A stretch of 64,000 bases of DNA from assembly GCF_003425665.1 (NCBI RefSeq), contig NZ_QQRQ01000001.1:186001-250000 (forward strand). The letters are read 5' to 3'. Made by a program: the position numbers and the translations under genes. This DNA comes from Evtepia gabavorous. Lineage in GTDB: Bacteria > Bacillota > Clostridia > Oscillospirales > Oscillospiraceae. This document shows, piece by piece, positions 24,553 to 32,238 of this stretch (position 1 is the first letter of the stretch; each line of letters opens with the position of its first letter). Below the pieces are notes generated by a model. That model was not told the origin of the DNA. It saw only the letters and a list, made by a program, of their open reading frames with translations, and searched no databases.

Positions 24553-24632
24553 TTGACTTTCAGAAAAAAGTTTGCTATTATAAATAAGTAAATGCGGTGT
24601 AGGGGAAGAGCCCTTGCACCGCTCATTTTTTC
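24553..24632 (+). promoter_or_regulatory. tgt promoter and leader hairpin
   Basis: TTGACT (24553-24558), 17 bases and TATTAT (24576-24581) form a good promoter. About ten bases after the expected start, GCGGTG...CACCGC with an inner AGGG/CCCT pair (24594-24622) is followed by CATTTTTT. The structure is terminator-like yet lies upstream of tgt, so it may attenuate it. Confidence 0.55.
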
Positions 24633-24674
24633 CAAAAGGCCATGTTCATTTTGTAAAACAAGGAGGATTCTGCG

Positions 24675-25805
24675 TTGTTTACGCTGTTGAAAACCGAAGG
24701 CCGCGCCCGACGCGGGCAATTGACCTGTGCCCATGGCACCGCGCAAACGCCCGTGTTTATGAACGTGGGAACGCAAGGGGCAATTAAAGGCGCGGTGTCT
24801 GCTCAGGATCTGCGGGAAATTGGCTGTCAGATTGAGCTCTCCAATACGTATCATCTCCATTTGCGCCCAGGGGATGAACTGGTGAAGGAGATGGGGGGGC
24901 TTCACCGCTTTATGCGTTGGGACGGCCCGATTCTCACAGACAGTGGGGGGTTCCAAGTCTTTTCTCTGTCCGGGAGGCGGAAGATTCAGGAGGAAGGGGT
25001 CACCTTTGCCTCCCACATTGATGGGCGCCGTATCTTTATGGGGCCGGAGGAGAGTATACAGATTCAATGGAACCTGGGTTCGGACATTGCCATGGCGTTT
25101 GATGAGTGTGTGGAGAATCCTGCGCCCTATGCGTATGTGAAACAGTCCTGTGAACGAACCTTTCGTTGGCTGGAGCGATGCAAAACGGAGCATGCGCGTC
25201 TCAAGCAGCTGGCAGATGGGGTCAACCCGCAGCAGATGCTGTTTGGCATCAATCAGGGAGGGATCCTCCCGGACCTGCGCGTCTGGCACATGCAGCAGAT
25301 TGCCTCTTTAGACTGCGATGGATATGCCATTGGAGGCTTGGCGGTGGGGGAGCCGGCGGAGACCATGTATGAAATCATCGAGGCCGTAGAACCCTATATG
25401 CCTGCGGAGAAACCACGGTATTTGATGGGGGTGGGAACCCCGGTGAATATTCTGGAAGGCGTGGCCCGGGGCGTTGACATGTTTGACTGCGTGCTTCCAG
25501 CCAGAAACGCACGGCATGGAAAGCTGTACACTTGGAACGGAGCCATGAACATCAAAAATGAGAAGTACAAGCGGGATGAACAACCCATTGACCCGGCATG
25601 CCGCTGTCCTGTCTGCCGGTCTTTTTCCAGGGCTTACCTCCGCCACCTGTTTGCAGCAGGGGAGATGCTGGCCATGCGGCTGGCCGTTCTTCATAATTTG
25701 TATTTTTACAATGCACTGATGGACAGGATTCGCCTGGCGCTGGAGGAAGGTACTTTTGAAGCTTTCTATCGGGAATACAGAGAAAAATTAGGCGCACGAA
25801 TGTAA
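24675..25805 (+). CDS. tgt: Queuine/preQ1 tRNA-guanine transglycosylase
   Basis: Tgt exchanges guanine 34 for preQ1 in tRNAs with GUN anticodons. The 376-residue protein has DSGGFQVFSL (catalytic region near 90), the nucleophile segment VDMFDCVLPARNARHG (near 270) and the C-terminal zinc site CRCPVC plus a histidine about 25 residues on. The TTG start at 24675 is preceded by AAGGAGG and no better ATG exists. The gene has its own promoter. Confidence 0.97.
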   Translation: MFTLLKTEGRARRGQLTCAHGTAQTPVFMNVGTQGAIKGAVSAQDLREIGCQIELSNTYHLHLRPGDELVKEMGGLHRFMRWDGPILTDSGGFQVFSLSGRRKIQEEGVTFASHIDGRRIFMGPEESIQIQWNLGSDIAMAFDECVENPAPYAYVKQSCERTFRWLERCKTEHARLKQLADGVNPQQMLFGINQGGILPDLRVWHMQQIASLDCDGYAIGGLAVGEPAETMYEIIEAVEPYMPAEKPRYLMGVGTPVNILEGVARGVDMFDCVLPARNARHGKLYTWNGAMNIKNEKYKRDEQPIDPACRCPVCRSFSRAYLRHLFAAGEMLAMRLAVLHNLYFYNALMDRIRLALEEGTFEAFYREYREKLGARM

Positions 25806-25838
25806 TATAGAAAAAGTAACAGGGAAACAAAAAAATAC

Positions 25839-25867
25839 TTGTCAAATGGAGAAAACTCTTCTATAAT
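25839..25867 (+). promoter_or_regulatory. yajC promoter
   Basis: TTGTCA (25839-25844), 17 bases and TATAAT (25862-25867), 37 bases before the yajC start. Confidence 0.7.
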
Positions 25868-25904
25868 AAAGAGAAAGTTTATTTTTACAGCGGAGGGAAT
25901 CACC

Positions 25905-26183
25905 TTGGAAATTTTGATTATCGTCCTCATTGTTTTCTATATCGTTATTTTCTATTTCTTGAAAATGCGCCCTGAGAAGCAGCGGAAGAAAGAGATGGAG
26001 GCGATGAAGCGATCTCTGGCACCTGGTGACGCAGTCACCATGATTGACGGCATTGTTGGAAATATCTGTGCCGTGAAAGAAAAGACGATTGTCATTGAGA
26101 CCGGCGCAGACCGTGTTCGTCTGGAGTATGCGAACTGGGCCATTATGAACAAGGGCGTGGCGGTTGACCAGGCCCAGCAGTAA
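25905..26183 (+). CDS. yajC: Preprotein translocase subunit YajC
   Basis: A 92-residue accessory subunit of the SecDF-YajC membrane complex. It has a single N-terminal transmembrane helix (LIIVLIVFYIVIFYFL) followed by the family motif MRPEKQRKKEMEAMK and a small beta domain with GDAVTMIDGIVG. I chose the TTG at 25905 because GGAGGG lies seven bases upstream and the preceding open frame lacks one. tgt directly upstream of yajC is a widespread bacterial arrangement. secDF is not in this window. Confidence 0.93.
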   Translation: MEILIIVLIVFYIVIFYFLKMRPEKQRKKEMEAMKRSLAPGDAVTMIDGIVGNICAVKEKTIVIETGADRVRLEYANWAIMNKGVAVDQAQQ

Positions 26184-26204
26184 AAGAATCACAGCATAGA
26201 ACGC

Positions 26205-26254
26205 TCCCTCCCCGCATAGAATCCATCACAGATTCTCTTCGGGGAGGGATTTTT
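26205..26254 (+). terminator. yajC terminator overlapping the next ribosome site
   Basis: TCCCTCCCC (26205-26213) pairs with GGGGAGGGA (26241-26249), and an inner GAATC/GATTC stem closes the loop; TTTTT follows. The 3' arm is also the ribosome site of the following gene, whose ATG is at 26255. Confidence 0.8.
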
Positions 26255-26677
26255 ATGGTTAAAAACGGGGAAGAAACCGCCAAAAAAGAGGGGAAGACGA
26301 CAGGAAATGTCTTACCTGTTTTACTGGGAACGGGGACAGGATTGGTTTTGCTTCTGCTGCTGACTCTGCTGGCGGCGGGCCTGATTTGGAGCGGTGTTTT
26401 ACCTGTCTCCATTGCGGGAATGAGTCTGACCATTGCGGCGGGGCTTTGCGCCTTGGTGGGAGGCCGAGTTGCGGTGAACAGGGGAAGTGGGGGATCCCTG
26501 CCCATGGGAAGCGCAGCAGGAGGCCTTCTTTGCCTCATCTTGGGATTGGTCTGCCTGGGAACCACTGGAACCGAGGGGTTTCATGGGCAGTTTGTGGGAA
26601 TCCTACTGATGACATTGGCTGGAGGCTGTTTGGCTGGGCTAATGGGGAAGAAGAAGCGGAAGAAAAAGAAGCGATAA
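26255..26677 (+). CDS. TIGR04086-family membrane protein
   Basis: A 140-residue protein with four hydrophobic segments (about 22-46, 51-70, 82-101, 107-128) and a very basic tail (KKKRKKKKR), matching the four-helix TIGR04086 family of Clostridia and Bacilli. It is usually found, as here, beside yajC/tgt. Function is unknown. The ribosome site GGGGAGGG is buried in the preceding terminator hairpin, so read-through and translation would both be limited by that structure. Confidence 0.8.
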   Translation: MVKNGEETAKKEGKTTGNVLPVLLGTGTGLVLLLLLTLLAAGLIWSGVLPVSIAGMSLTIAAGLCALVGGRVAVNRGSGGSLPMGSAAGGLLCLILGLVCLGTTGTEGFHGQFVGILLMTLAGGCLAGLMGKKKRKKKKR

Positions 26678-26680
26678 AAA

Positions 26681-27286
26681 ATGATGAAGATTGCAAAAAA
26701 AGCGGAGCGGGCTTTGGACCGGAAAAAAGAAACGGAACAAAAAAATCGAGACACAGTACTGTTGATTCTTTCCGTTGGATTCTTGGTCGGGGGCGTATTG
26801 GGGTGCCTGCTGGAGGGAAAACTGTCCACAGAGCATTATATCGGTCAGTTTTTCCAGCAGGCAGCACAAATGTCCATTGCGCCGTCTCTGTGGCGTGAAG
26901 TTTGGATCGTATTCCGCTGGCCCGTGGCGGTGATCCTGTTGAGCCAGTTGCCACTGGCCGGTGTGACAATCCCAGTGGTGTTTTTTCTCCGAGGCTTTTT
27001 CCTCTCCTATGGCATTGTGGCTTTGATGGAGGGAATGGGGCTCTCTGGTGTTCTGTGTGCTGGTGTGGTGTTTGGGCCAACCTGTCTGTTGGCTGTGCCG
27101 GTACTATTTGTGCTGGGAACCACAGGTCTGCTGCGGAAGGCGGAAAGTCAGCCGAAGGGCATTCCGTTTTTCCGCCGTATGGTAGCCAGCCTGCTGGTTT
27201 TGGCACTCTGCGTGTTTTTGGATCAGGCAGTGGTTCCTAAGCTCCTGGGGATTCTGCTGAAAGCATTGACCATGGTCTCTGGCTAA
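26681..27286 (+). CDS. spoIIM: Stage II sporulation protein M
   Basis: SpoIIM is part of the DMP peptidoglycan-degrading complex (with SpoIID and SpoIIP) that drives engulfment of the forespore. The 201-residue protein has a basic cytoplasmic start, a first membrane helix (VLLILSVGFLVGGVLGCLL) and four more hydrophobic helices, as the family does; length is normal. Ribosome binding is weak and it starts three bases after the TIGR04086 gene, suggesting coupling. A xer recombinase gene follows, as in several spore formers. No sigma-E promoter is obvious. Confidence 0.88.
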   Translation: MMKIAKKAERALDRKKETEQKNRDTVLLILSVGFLVGGVLGCLLEGKLSTEHYIGQFFQQAAQMSIAPSLWREVWIVFRWPVAVILLSQLPLAGVTIPVVFFLRGFFLSYGIVALMEGMGLSGVLCAGVVFGPTCLLAVPVLFVLGTTGLLRKAESQPKGIPFFRRMVASLLVLALCVFLDQAVVPKLLGILLKALTMVSG

Positions 27287-27334
27287 ATGTGCGGAGCTCT
27301 GTCTGAAAAGATGTGTATTCCTTTCCAGTTCCTC

Positions 27335-27410
27335 TTGTATTTTGGAAAAGAGAAGTATATAATAAATCTATTCCTTATGATGGTGTGCTCCCAAAAGGGA
27401 GCATGCTTTT
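27335..27410 (+). promoter_or_regulatory. Promoter followed closely by a terminator
   Basis: TTGTAT (27335-27340), 17 bases and TATAAT (27358-27363) make a good promoter, yet TGCTCCC-AAAA-GGGAGCA (27386-27403) followed by TGCTTTTT lies only about 20 bases past the predicted start. The hairpin is both the likely spoIIM terminator and a possible attenuator of the xer gene. Confidence 0.55.
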
Positions 27411-27417
27411 TAAGAAA

Positions 27418-27451
27418 ATAACTTCGCATAATGTAGATTTTGCGAAGTTAA
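27418..27451. repeat. dif/loxP-like inverted repeat upstream of xer
   Basis: TAACTTCGCA (27419-27428) is inverted perfectly as TGCGAAGTTA (27441-27450) around a 12-base centre. Read as 13-8-13 it has the layout of loxP and, from memory, agrees at 27 of 34 positions; read as 11-6-11 (27421-27448) it fits a Xer dif layout. It ends 27 bases before the start codon of a tyrosine recombinase. A simple operator or RNA hairpin is the alternative. Confidence 0.6.
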
Positions 27452-27478
27452 AGACGTGAGAGAAAGGAACGCAAATCT

Positions 27479-28462
27479 ATGGCAAAGTATTGGCAGGAGT
27501 CACCTCCCATTTTACAGGAGTTTTTGAATTACCATGCGTCTATCCTCTCCCATTCCGCCAAAACAGTGGATGAGTATTTTTTGGATCTACGCAGCTTCTT
27601 TCGTTATCTAAAAGTACGGCGGAACCCTGCATTGGCCCAAACGCCGTTTTCGGAAATTTCAATTTTAGATGTGGACTTGGAATTTGTCTCTCAGACGCAG
27701 CTGTCAGAAATCTATGGTTTTTTAACCTTTCTCTCCGGCGGCGCTCCAGCTGGAAAAGCGGAATCTTCTACAAGAGCGAGAAAATGCGCGTCCATTCGAT
27801 CCTTCTATCACTATCTCTGCGTCCATGCCCATCAAATGGAACAGGACCCCACCCAGTCTTTGAATAATCCGAAGCTAAGGAAAACACTGCCCCGCTATTT
27901 ATCCCTGTCAGAAAGCATTCAGTTGCTGGAGGCCGTATCCGGCCCCAATGAGGTTCGGGACTACTGTATCCTTACTCTGTTTCTCAACTGTGGCCTGCGT
28001 GTAGGAGAACTGGTGGGTTTGAATGTACAGGATATTCGAGAGGACACGGTTCGAGTGTTAGGAAAAGGAAACAAGGAACGGCAGCTCTACCTCAATGAAG
28101 CATGTTTAGATGCCATACAAGCCTATTTGGTGGTTCGTCCAGAGCCGAAGGAGGAGTTCCGCCATAAAAACGCATTGTTTGTCTCCCGCAATAAAACACG
28201 GCTTACCACCCGAGCCGTAGAGAATATTGTACAGAAAGCGGTGCGGCAGGCGGGGTTGGACCCCAAATATTCACCGCATAAACTGCGCCACACAGCAGCT
28301 ACACTGATGCTGAACCACGGTGTGGACATTCGGACCCTTCAGGACGTTTTAGGCCATGAGAATTTGGGGACAACACAGATTTACACCCATATATCAGATG
28401 CCAATATGAAGCAGGCTGTGGAAGCCAATCCCCTGTCCCGCGTGAAGAAGCGAGAGGAGTAA
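27479..28462 (+). CDS. Tyrosine recombinase, XerC/XerD-like
   Basis: A 327-residue site-specific recombinase. The N-terminal core-binding domain covers about 1-125. The catalytic domain carries the arginine in CGLRVGELVGL, the lysine of GKGNKER, HKLRH (His-x-x-Arg), LGHENLGTT and the nucleophile in QIYTHIS. AGAAAGGAACG precedes the ATG. It is about 30 residues longer than classical XerC/XerD because of an insert near SQTQLSEIYGFLTFLSGG. Its likely job is resolution of chromosome dimers, probably at the adjacent inverted repeat; a relic of a mobile element is less likely given the housekeeping context. Confidence 0.9.
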   Translation: MAKYWQESPPILQEFLNYHASILSHSAKTVDEYFLDLRSFFRYLKVRRNPALAQTPFSEISILDVDLEFVSQTQLSEIYGFLTFLSGGAPAGKAESSTRARKCASIRSFYHYLCVHAHQMEQDPTQSLNNPKLRKTLPRYLSLSESIQLLEAVSGPNEVRDYCILTLFLNCGLRVGELVGLNVQDIREDTVRVLGKGNKERQLYLNEACLDAIQAYLVVRPEPKEEFRHKNALFVSRNKTRLTTRAVENIVQKAVRQAGLDPKYSPHKLRHTAATLMLNHGVDIRTLQDVLGHENLGTTQIYTHISDANMKQAVEANPLSRVKKREE

Positions 28463-28463
28463 C

Positions 28464-28793
28464 TTATTCCAGAATGTGATCCAAGCCCTGGGCAAAAATA
28501 GTTCGAACGTGGTCATCTGCCAGGGCATAATATACCATCTTCCCTTCTCGACGGGGCTTTACCAGCCGGGCCTGCTTTAGAATCCGGAGCTGGTGCGAGA
28601 TGGCGGACATGGTCATGCCGAGCAGCCGCGCAATATCCCCTACGCCCCGCTCTTCTGTAAAGAGGGTGTAGAGAATTTTGATTCGGGTGCTATCCCCAAA
28701 AATTTTATAGAGCTCTGCCAAGTCATCCAGAAGTTCCGCATTGGGCGACAACTGCTCCGGCAACGGGACGGAGGTGAGATCATGGTGGTGCAC
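28464..28793 (-). CDS. ArsR/SmtB-family metal-type repressor
   Basis: A 109-residue winged-helix repressor: alpha-beta core about 24-105 with FGDSTRIKILYTLF, recognition helix MTMSAISHQLRILKQARLV and the wing REGKMVYYAL, ending with a C-terminal helix (DHVRTIFAQGLDHILE) that resembles the alpha-5 metal site of CzrA/SmtB (Asp/His pairs). I chose the GTG at 28793 because GAGGAGGG lies seven bases upstream; the ATG at 28814 has no ribosome site and abuts the operator. It converges on xer with one base between. No metal transporter gene adjoins it. Confidence 0.88.
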   Translation of the reverse strand: MHHHDLTSVPLPEQLSPNAELLDDLAELYKIFGDSTRIKILYTLFTEERGVGDIARLLGMTMSAISHQLRILKQARLVKPRREGKMVYYALADDHVRTIFAQGLDHILE

Positions 28794-28818
28794 AGTGGAA
28801 CCCTCCTCTACCATTGAT

Positions 28819-28869
28819 TGAATGATTGCTCAATGATGGATAGTATATACCCAATGGAAAAAAAGTCAA
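28819..28869 (-). promoter_or_regulatory. Autoregulated promoter of the ArsR-type gene
   Basis: Minus-strand TTGACT (28869-28864), 16 bases and TATACT (28847-28842), followed by an ArsR/SmtB-style site TGA-N8-TCA (28819-28832, TGAGCAATCATTCA on the minus strand) over the start region. Confidence 0.65.
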
Positions 28870-28880
28870 GAATGAGAGAG

Positions 28881-28914
28881 AAATCCGTATGTTTTCCGGG
28901 GAACATACGGATTT
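28881..28914. terminator. ligA terminator
   Basis: AATCCGTATGTT pairs with AACATACGGATT (arms 28882-28893 and 28902-28913), seven bases past the ligA stop on the minus strand. Confidence 0.8.
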
Positions 28915-28920
28915 CTTTTC

Positions 28921-30924
28921 TCATGCCTGCAGTTTTTCCTGGAGCTCGGATAAGCTGAGAACTGGAATGCCTAAGGATTCTGCCTTGGTCAATTTGCTGC
29001 CGGCATTGTCCCCCGCCAGTAAGAAAGCAGTTTTTTTGGAGACGCTGCTGGTTACCTTTCCCCCGTGGCTCTGGATCAGCTGCGTGGCTTCTTCCCGGCT
29101 CATATCTGGCAGTGTTCCAGAGATGACAACGGTCTGCCCGGAAAGGGACAGGTCCTCCTGGGGAAGCGTTACAATATCCTGCTCCATATTGACACCGGCG
29201 TCCTTTAACTTTTGCAGAACCTTTTGGTTGTGCGCTTCTCGGAAGTATGCATAGACGCACTGGGCAGAGATTGGGCCAATGTCGTCCACAGCCATCAAAT
29301 CTTCTTCCTGCGCGTGAGAGAGTGCGTCAAAGGAGCCAAAGTGATTCATGAGGACCTGGGCGGCGGATTTCCCCACATTGGAGATTCCAAGGCCTGTCAG
29401 AAGGCGATCTGGTGAGTTTCGTTTGGCTTTTTCAATATTTCCCAAGAGTTTGTCGGTGTTTTTCTCCTTGCCAATGATCCCCTGTTCAATCAGCTCCTCC
29501 CGGTGCTGAGAGAGGGTGAAGATATCTGCCACATCGGTAAGATATCCTTTCTCAATGAGATCGTGAATATAGACCACACCAAACCCTTTGATATCCATGG
29601 CACTGCGGCCGACAAAGTGACCAATCAGCCGTTCCAGCTGGGCAGGGCAGTTAAGGTTAACACATTTGATGTCTGCGGTGGCTTCCCGGACAGCGGGTTT
29701 CCCACATACAGGGCAAACCATGGGAATTTGGAACGGACGAGCCGCAGCGGGCTGTTTATCCGGGACTACCCCCACGCATTTGGGGATCACTTCGCCGGAT
29801 TTTTCAATGAGCAAGGTGGAACCCAGGCGGATGTCCAGGCTGGAGATAAAATCCTGGTTGTGGAGCGTACATCGGGAAACTGTGGTACCGCACAGGCGAA
29901 CAGGATCAAACACAGCGGTAGGCGTGATTTTTCCGGTTCTGCCGACGGACAGTTCAATTTGCCGCAGCCTGGTTTCTTTCCGTTCTGGAGGGTATTTATA
30001 GGCGACTTGATACCCCGCATTTTTGGCGGTGTCTTTCAGCTGCGCCCGTAAAGCGAGTTCGTTGACCTTGACCACGGCACCGTCAATATCATAAGGTAAG
30101 GTACCCCGCATATCCCCAATGGCTTCAATGGCCCGCCAGACTTCTTCTGAGGTTTTGCAGACAAAGCGGTGGGCAATGACGGTAACACCGCAGTCCTCCA
30201 GAAACTCGTAAGCCTCCTGGTGGGTGGATAGGTCCTTTCCCTGGATATCCTGAATATTGAACACAAAAAAGGAGAGATGCCGTTCTTTGGTAATAGAGGC
30301 GTCCAGCTGGCGCAGGGTGCCGGCGGCACAGTTGCGGGGATTGGCAAATGGCTTTTTCCCCAATAACTCCTGCTTCTCGTTGACGGCTTCAAAGGCGGCA
30401 TTGGTCATATAGACCTCTCCCCGCAGCTCCAAATAGGCAATGGGATGCCGGAGGGTGACGGCGACATCGTCAATGACTTTGGCGTTGGCGGTGACATCCT
30501 CACCGAAATTTCTGCCATCCCCCCGGGTGATGGCCGTGACCAATTTTCCGTCTTCATAGCGCAATGCCATGGAGAGACCGTCAATTTTGGTCTCGACCAA
30601 AAAGGTGATCCCCTCCCCTAACTTCTCCCGGCAATCGTCCATGAAATGGTCAACCTCTTCTCGGGTAAAAAGATCCTGCATCGACAGCATGGGAACCCGG
30701 TGGGCGACCAGGACACCAGCCGTCCGTTTGGCGGTTCCCCCCACCTTTTGGGTGGGAGAATCCGGGACGATCAGTTCGGGATGGGAGGACTCGAGCATCT
30801 TAAGCTCCCGCATGAGAGCGTCGTATTCCTGGTCTGAAATGGTGGGGGCATCTTCATTGTAATAGAGGTTACTGTGGTGATTCAACAGGGCGCGAAGCTC
30901 CTCTGCTCGTTTGGATGCGTCCAT
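28921..30924 (-). CDS. ligA: NAD-dependent DNA ligase
   Basis: LigA seals nicks during replication and repair using NAD. The 667-residue protein has the complete family architecture: domain Ia, adenylation domain with the active lysine in KIDG (Lys113), OB fold, four-cysteine zinc finger (CPVC...CVNLNC), helix-hairpin-helix repeats, and a C-terminal BRCT domain (about 590-667). The ATG at 30924 is ten bases after AAAGGAG; an upstream in-frame ATG lacks one. It appears to share a transcript with the lyase-like gene upstream. Confidence 0.97.
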   Translation of the reverse strand: MDASKRAEELRALLNHHSNLYYNEDAPTISDQEYDALMRELKMLESSHPELIVPDSPTQKVGGTAKRTAGVLVAHRVPMLSMQDLFTREEVDHFMDDCREKLGEGITFLVETKIDGLSMALRYEDGKLVTAITRGDGRNFGEDVTANAKVIDDVAVTLRHPIAYLELRGEVYMTNAAFEAVNEKQELLGKKPFANPRNCAAGTLRQLDASITKERHLSFFVFNIQDIQGKDLSTHQEAYEFLEDCGVTVIAHRFVCKTSEEVWRAIEAIGDMRGTLPYDIDGAVVKVNELALRAQLKDTAKNAGYQVAYKYPPERKETRLRQIELSVGRTGKITPTAVFDPVRLCGTTVSRCTLHNQDFISSLDIRLGSTLLIEKSGEVIPKCVGVVPDKQPAAARPFQIPMVCPVCGKPAVREATADIKCVNLNCPAQLERLIGHFVGRSAMDIKGFGVVYIHDLIEKGYLTDVADIFTLSQHREELIEQGIIGKEKNTDKLLGNIEKAKRNSPDRLLTGLGISNVGKSAAQVLMNHFGSFDALSHAQEEDLMAVDDIGPISAQCVYAYFREAHNQKVLQKLKDAGVNMEQDIVTLPQEDLSLSGQTVVISGTLPDMSREEATQLIQSHGGKVTSSVSKKTAFLLAGDNAGSKLTKAESLGIPVLSLSELQEKLQA

Positions 30925-30965
30925 GGTCCAAGGTCTCCTTTGCAACAGTATACCGATATTATTTA

Positions 30966-32216
30966 TTATTTCCGCAAAAGCGCGTCCGCAGCCAGTAGAA
31001 TGCCTAATTTTCCAGATTCATAGGTCAGGCCGCCCTGCAAATAGACTGTGTAAGGAGGGCGCATGGGGGCATCAGCGGACAGTTCAATGGAAGCGCCCTG
31101 AATGAAAGCACCGGCGGCCATGATGACCGGGCAATCGTAACCGGGCATATCCCAGGGAACGGGCGTAACATAGGAGTCTACAGGTGCGCCGGACTGAATG
31201 CCATGGCAGAACCGTTCCACTGCTTCCGGGGTTTCCAAGTGGATCATTTGGATAATGTCGTGGCGGATCTCCTGAGACATAGGATCAGTACGGTAGCCCA
31301 GCAATTCCATGACCTTGGCGGCAAACACCGCAGTTTTGGTGGCCTGTGCCACCGTGTGCGGGGCCAGGAAGAGCCCTTGATAAAGCGCACGGTTGTTCCC
31401 CAACGAGGCACCACATTCCCGGCCAATCCCGGGTACTGTCATCCGCGTGGCGGCGCATTCTACCAAATCCCGGCGCCCGGCTACATATCCTCCCATAGGA
31501 GCCAGACCGCCGCCCGGATTTTTAATGAGTGACCCCATAATCAAGTCGGCGCCGACTTGTGTGGGCTCGGTGGTCTCCACAAATTCGCCGTAGCAGTTGT
31601 CTACTAAAATGTAGACATGGGGGTTGTGGGACCGGATGACTTGGCAGATTTCTCCGATGCGTGCCACAGAGAGGGAGGCCCGAGTGGCGTATCCGCGGGA
31701 ACGTTGGATAAGAACTGCTTTTACTGCAGGGTCCTGGACTGCCTGGGCAATCCCAGGCAAGTCAGGGGTGTTTTCCGGGGTCAAATCCACCTGGCGGTAG
31801 GTGATCCCGAATTCTTTGAGAGAACCGTTGCCATCTCCAGTGATCCCAATGACGCCTTGCAAGGTATCATAAGGGGCACCAATGGCGGAGACCAGCACAT
31901 CCCCCGGGCGCAGAACCCCGTATAGAGCAGACGAGATTGCATGGGTTCCGTTGACAAAGTTGATACGAACCATGGCGTCCTCTGCGCCAAAAAGATCGGC
32001 GTAGATGGCCCCGAGGGTTTCCCGGCCAAGGTCATCATAACCGTAGCCAGTGGTTCCCTGGAACATAGATTCCGCCACTTTGTGTGTTTGGAAGGCGGAG
32101 AGAACTTTTTGTGTATTGTATTCCGCGATGGCGTCAATGCGGGCAAACTGCTCTGACAATGCGTCCTGTGCTTGTGCACCTAACGCACGAACGCGGTCGC
32201 TTATCTGTAAAGGCAT
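30966..32216 (-). CDS. PLP-dependent methionine gamma-lyase-like protein
   Basis: A 416-residue type I PLP enzyme of the Met_gamma_lyase family (older name aluminium resistance protein). The PLP lysine is in GSLIKNPGGG (Lys232), preceded by the aspartate of LVDNCYGEF (about 206). The substrate in most hosts is not proven; a sulfur amino acid lyase role is inferred from the fold. AAAGGA precedes the ATG by 12 bases. It lies just upstream of ligA and downstream of the M42 cluster on the same strand; in several Firmicutes it neighbours unrelated housekeeping genes. Confidence 0.88.
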   Translation of the reverse strand: MPLQISDRVRALGAQAQDALSEQFARIDAIAEYNTQKVLSAFQTHKVAESMFQGTTGYGYDDLGRETLGAIYADLFGAEDAMVRINFVNGTHAISSALYGVLRPGDVLVSAIGAPYDTLQGVIGITGDGNGSLKEFGITYRQVDLTPENTPDLPGIAQAVQDPAVKAVLIQRSRGYATRASLSVARIGEICQVIRSHNPHVYILVDNCYGEFVETTEPTQVGADLIMGSLIKNPGGGLAPMGGYVAGRRDLVECAATRMTVPGIGRECGASLGNNRALYQGLFLAPHTVAQATKTAVFAAKVMELLGYRTDPMSQEIRHDIIQMIHLETPEAVERFCHGIQSGAPVDSYVTPVPWDMPGYDCPVIMAAGAFIQGASIELSADAPMRPPYTVYLQGGLTYESGKLGILLAADALLRK

Positions 32217-32238
32217 TTTACATTACATCCTTTGAAAT

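Noticed and set aside
27418-27451. Reading the inverted repeat as an inserted artificial loxP site
   Set aside because: Seven of 34 positions differ, including the centre, and the context is ordinary chromosome, so it is not an engineering remnant.
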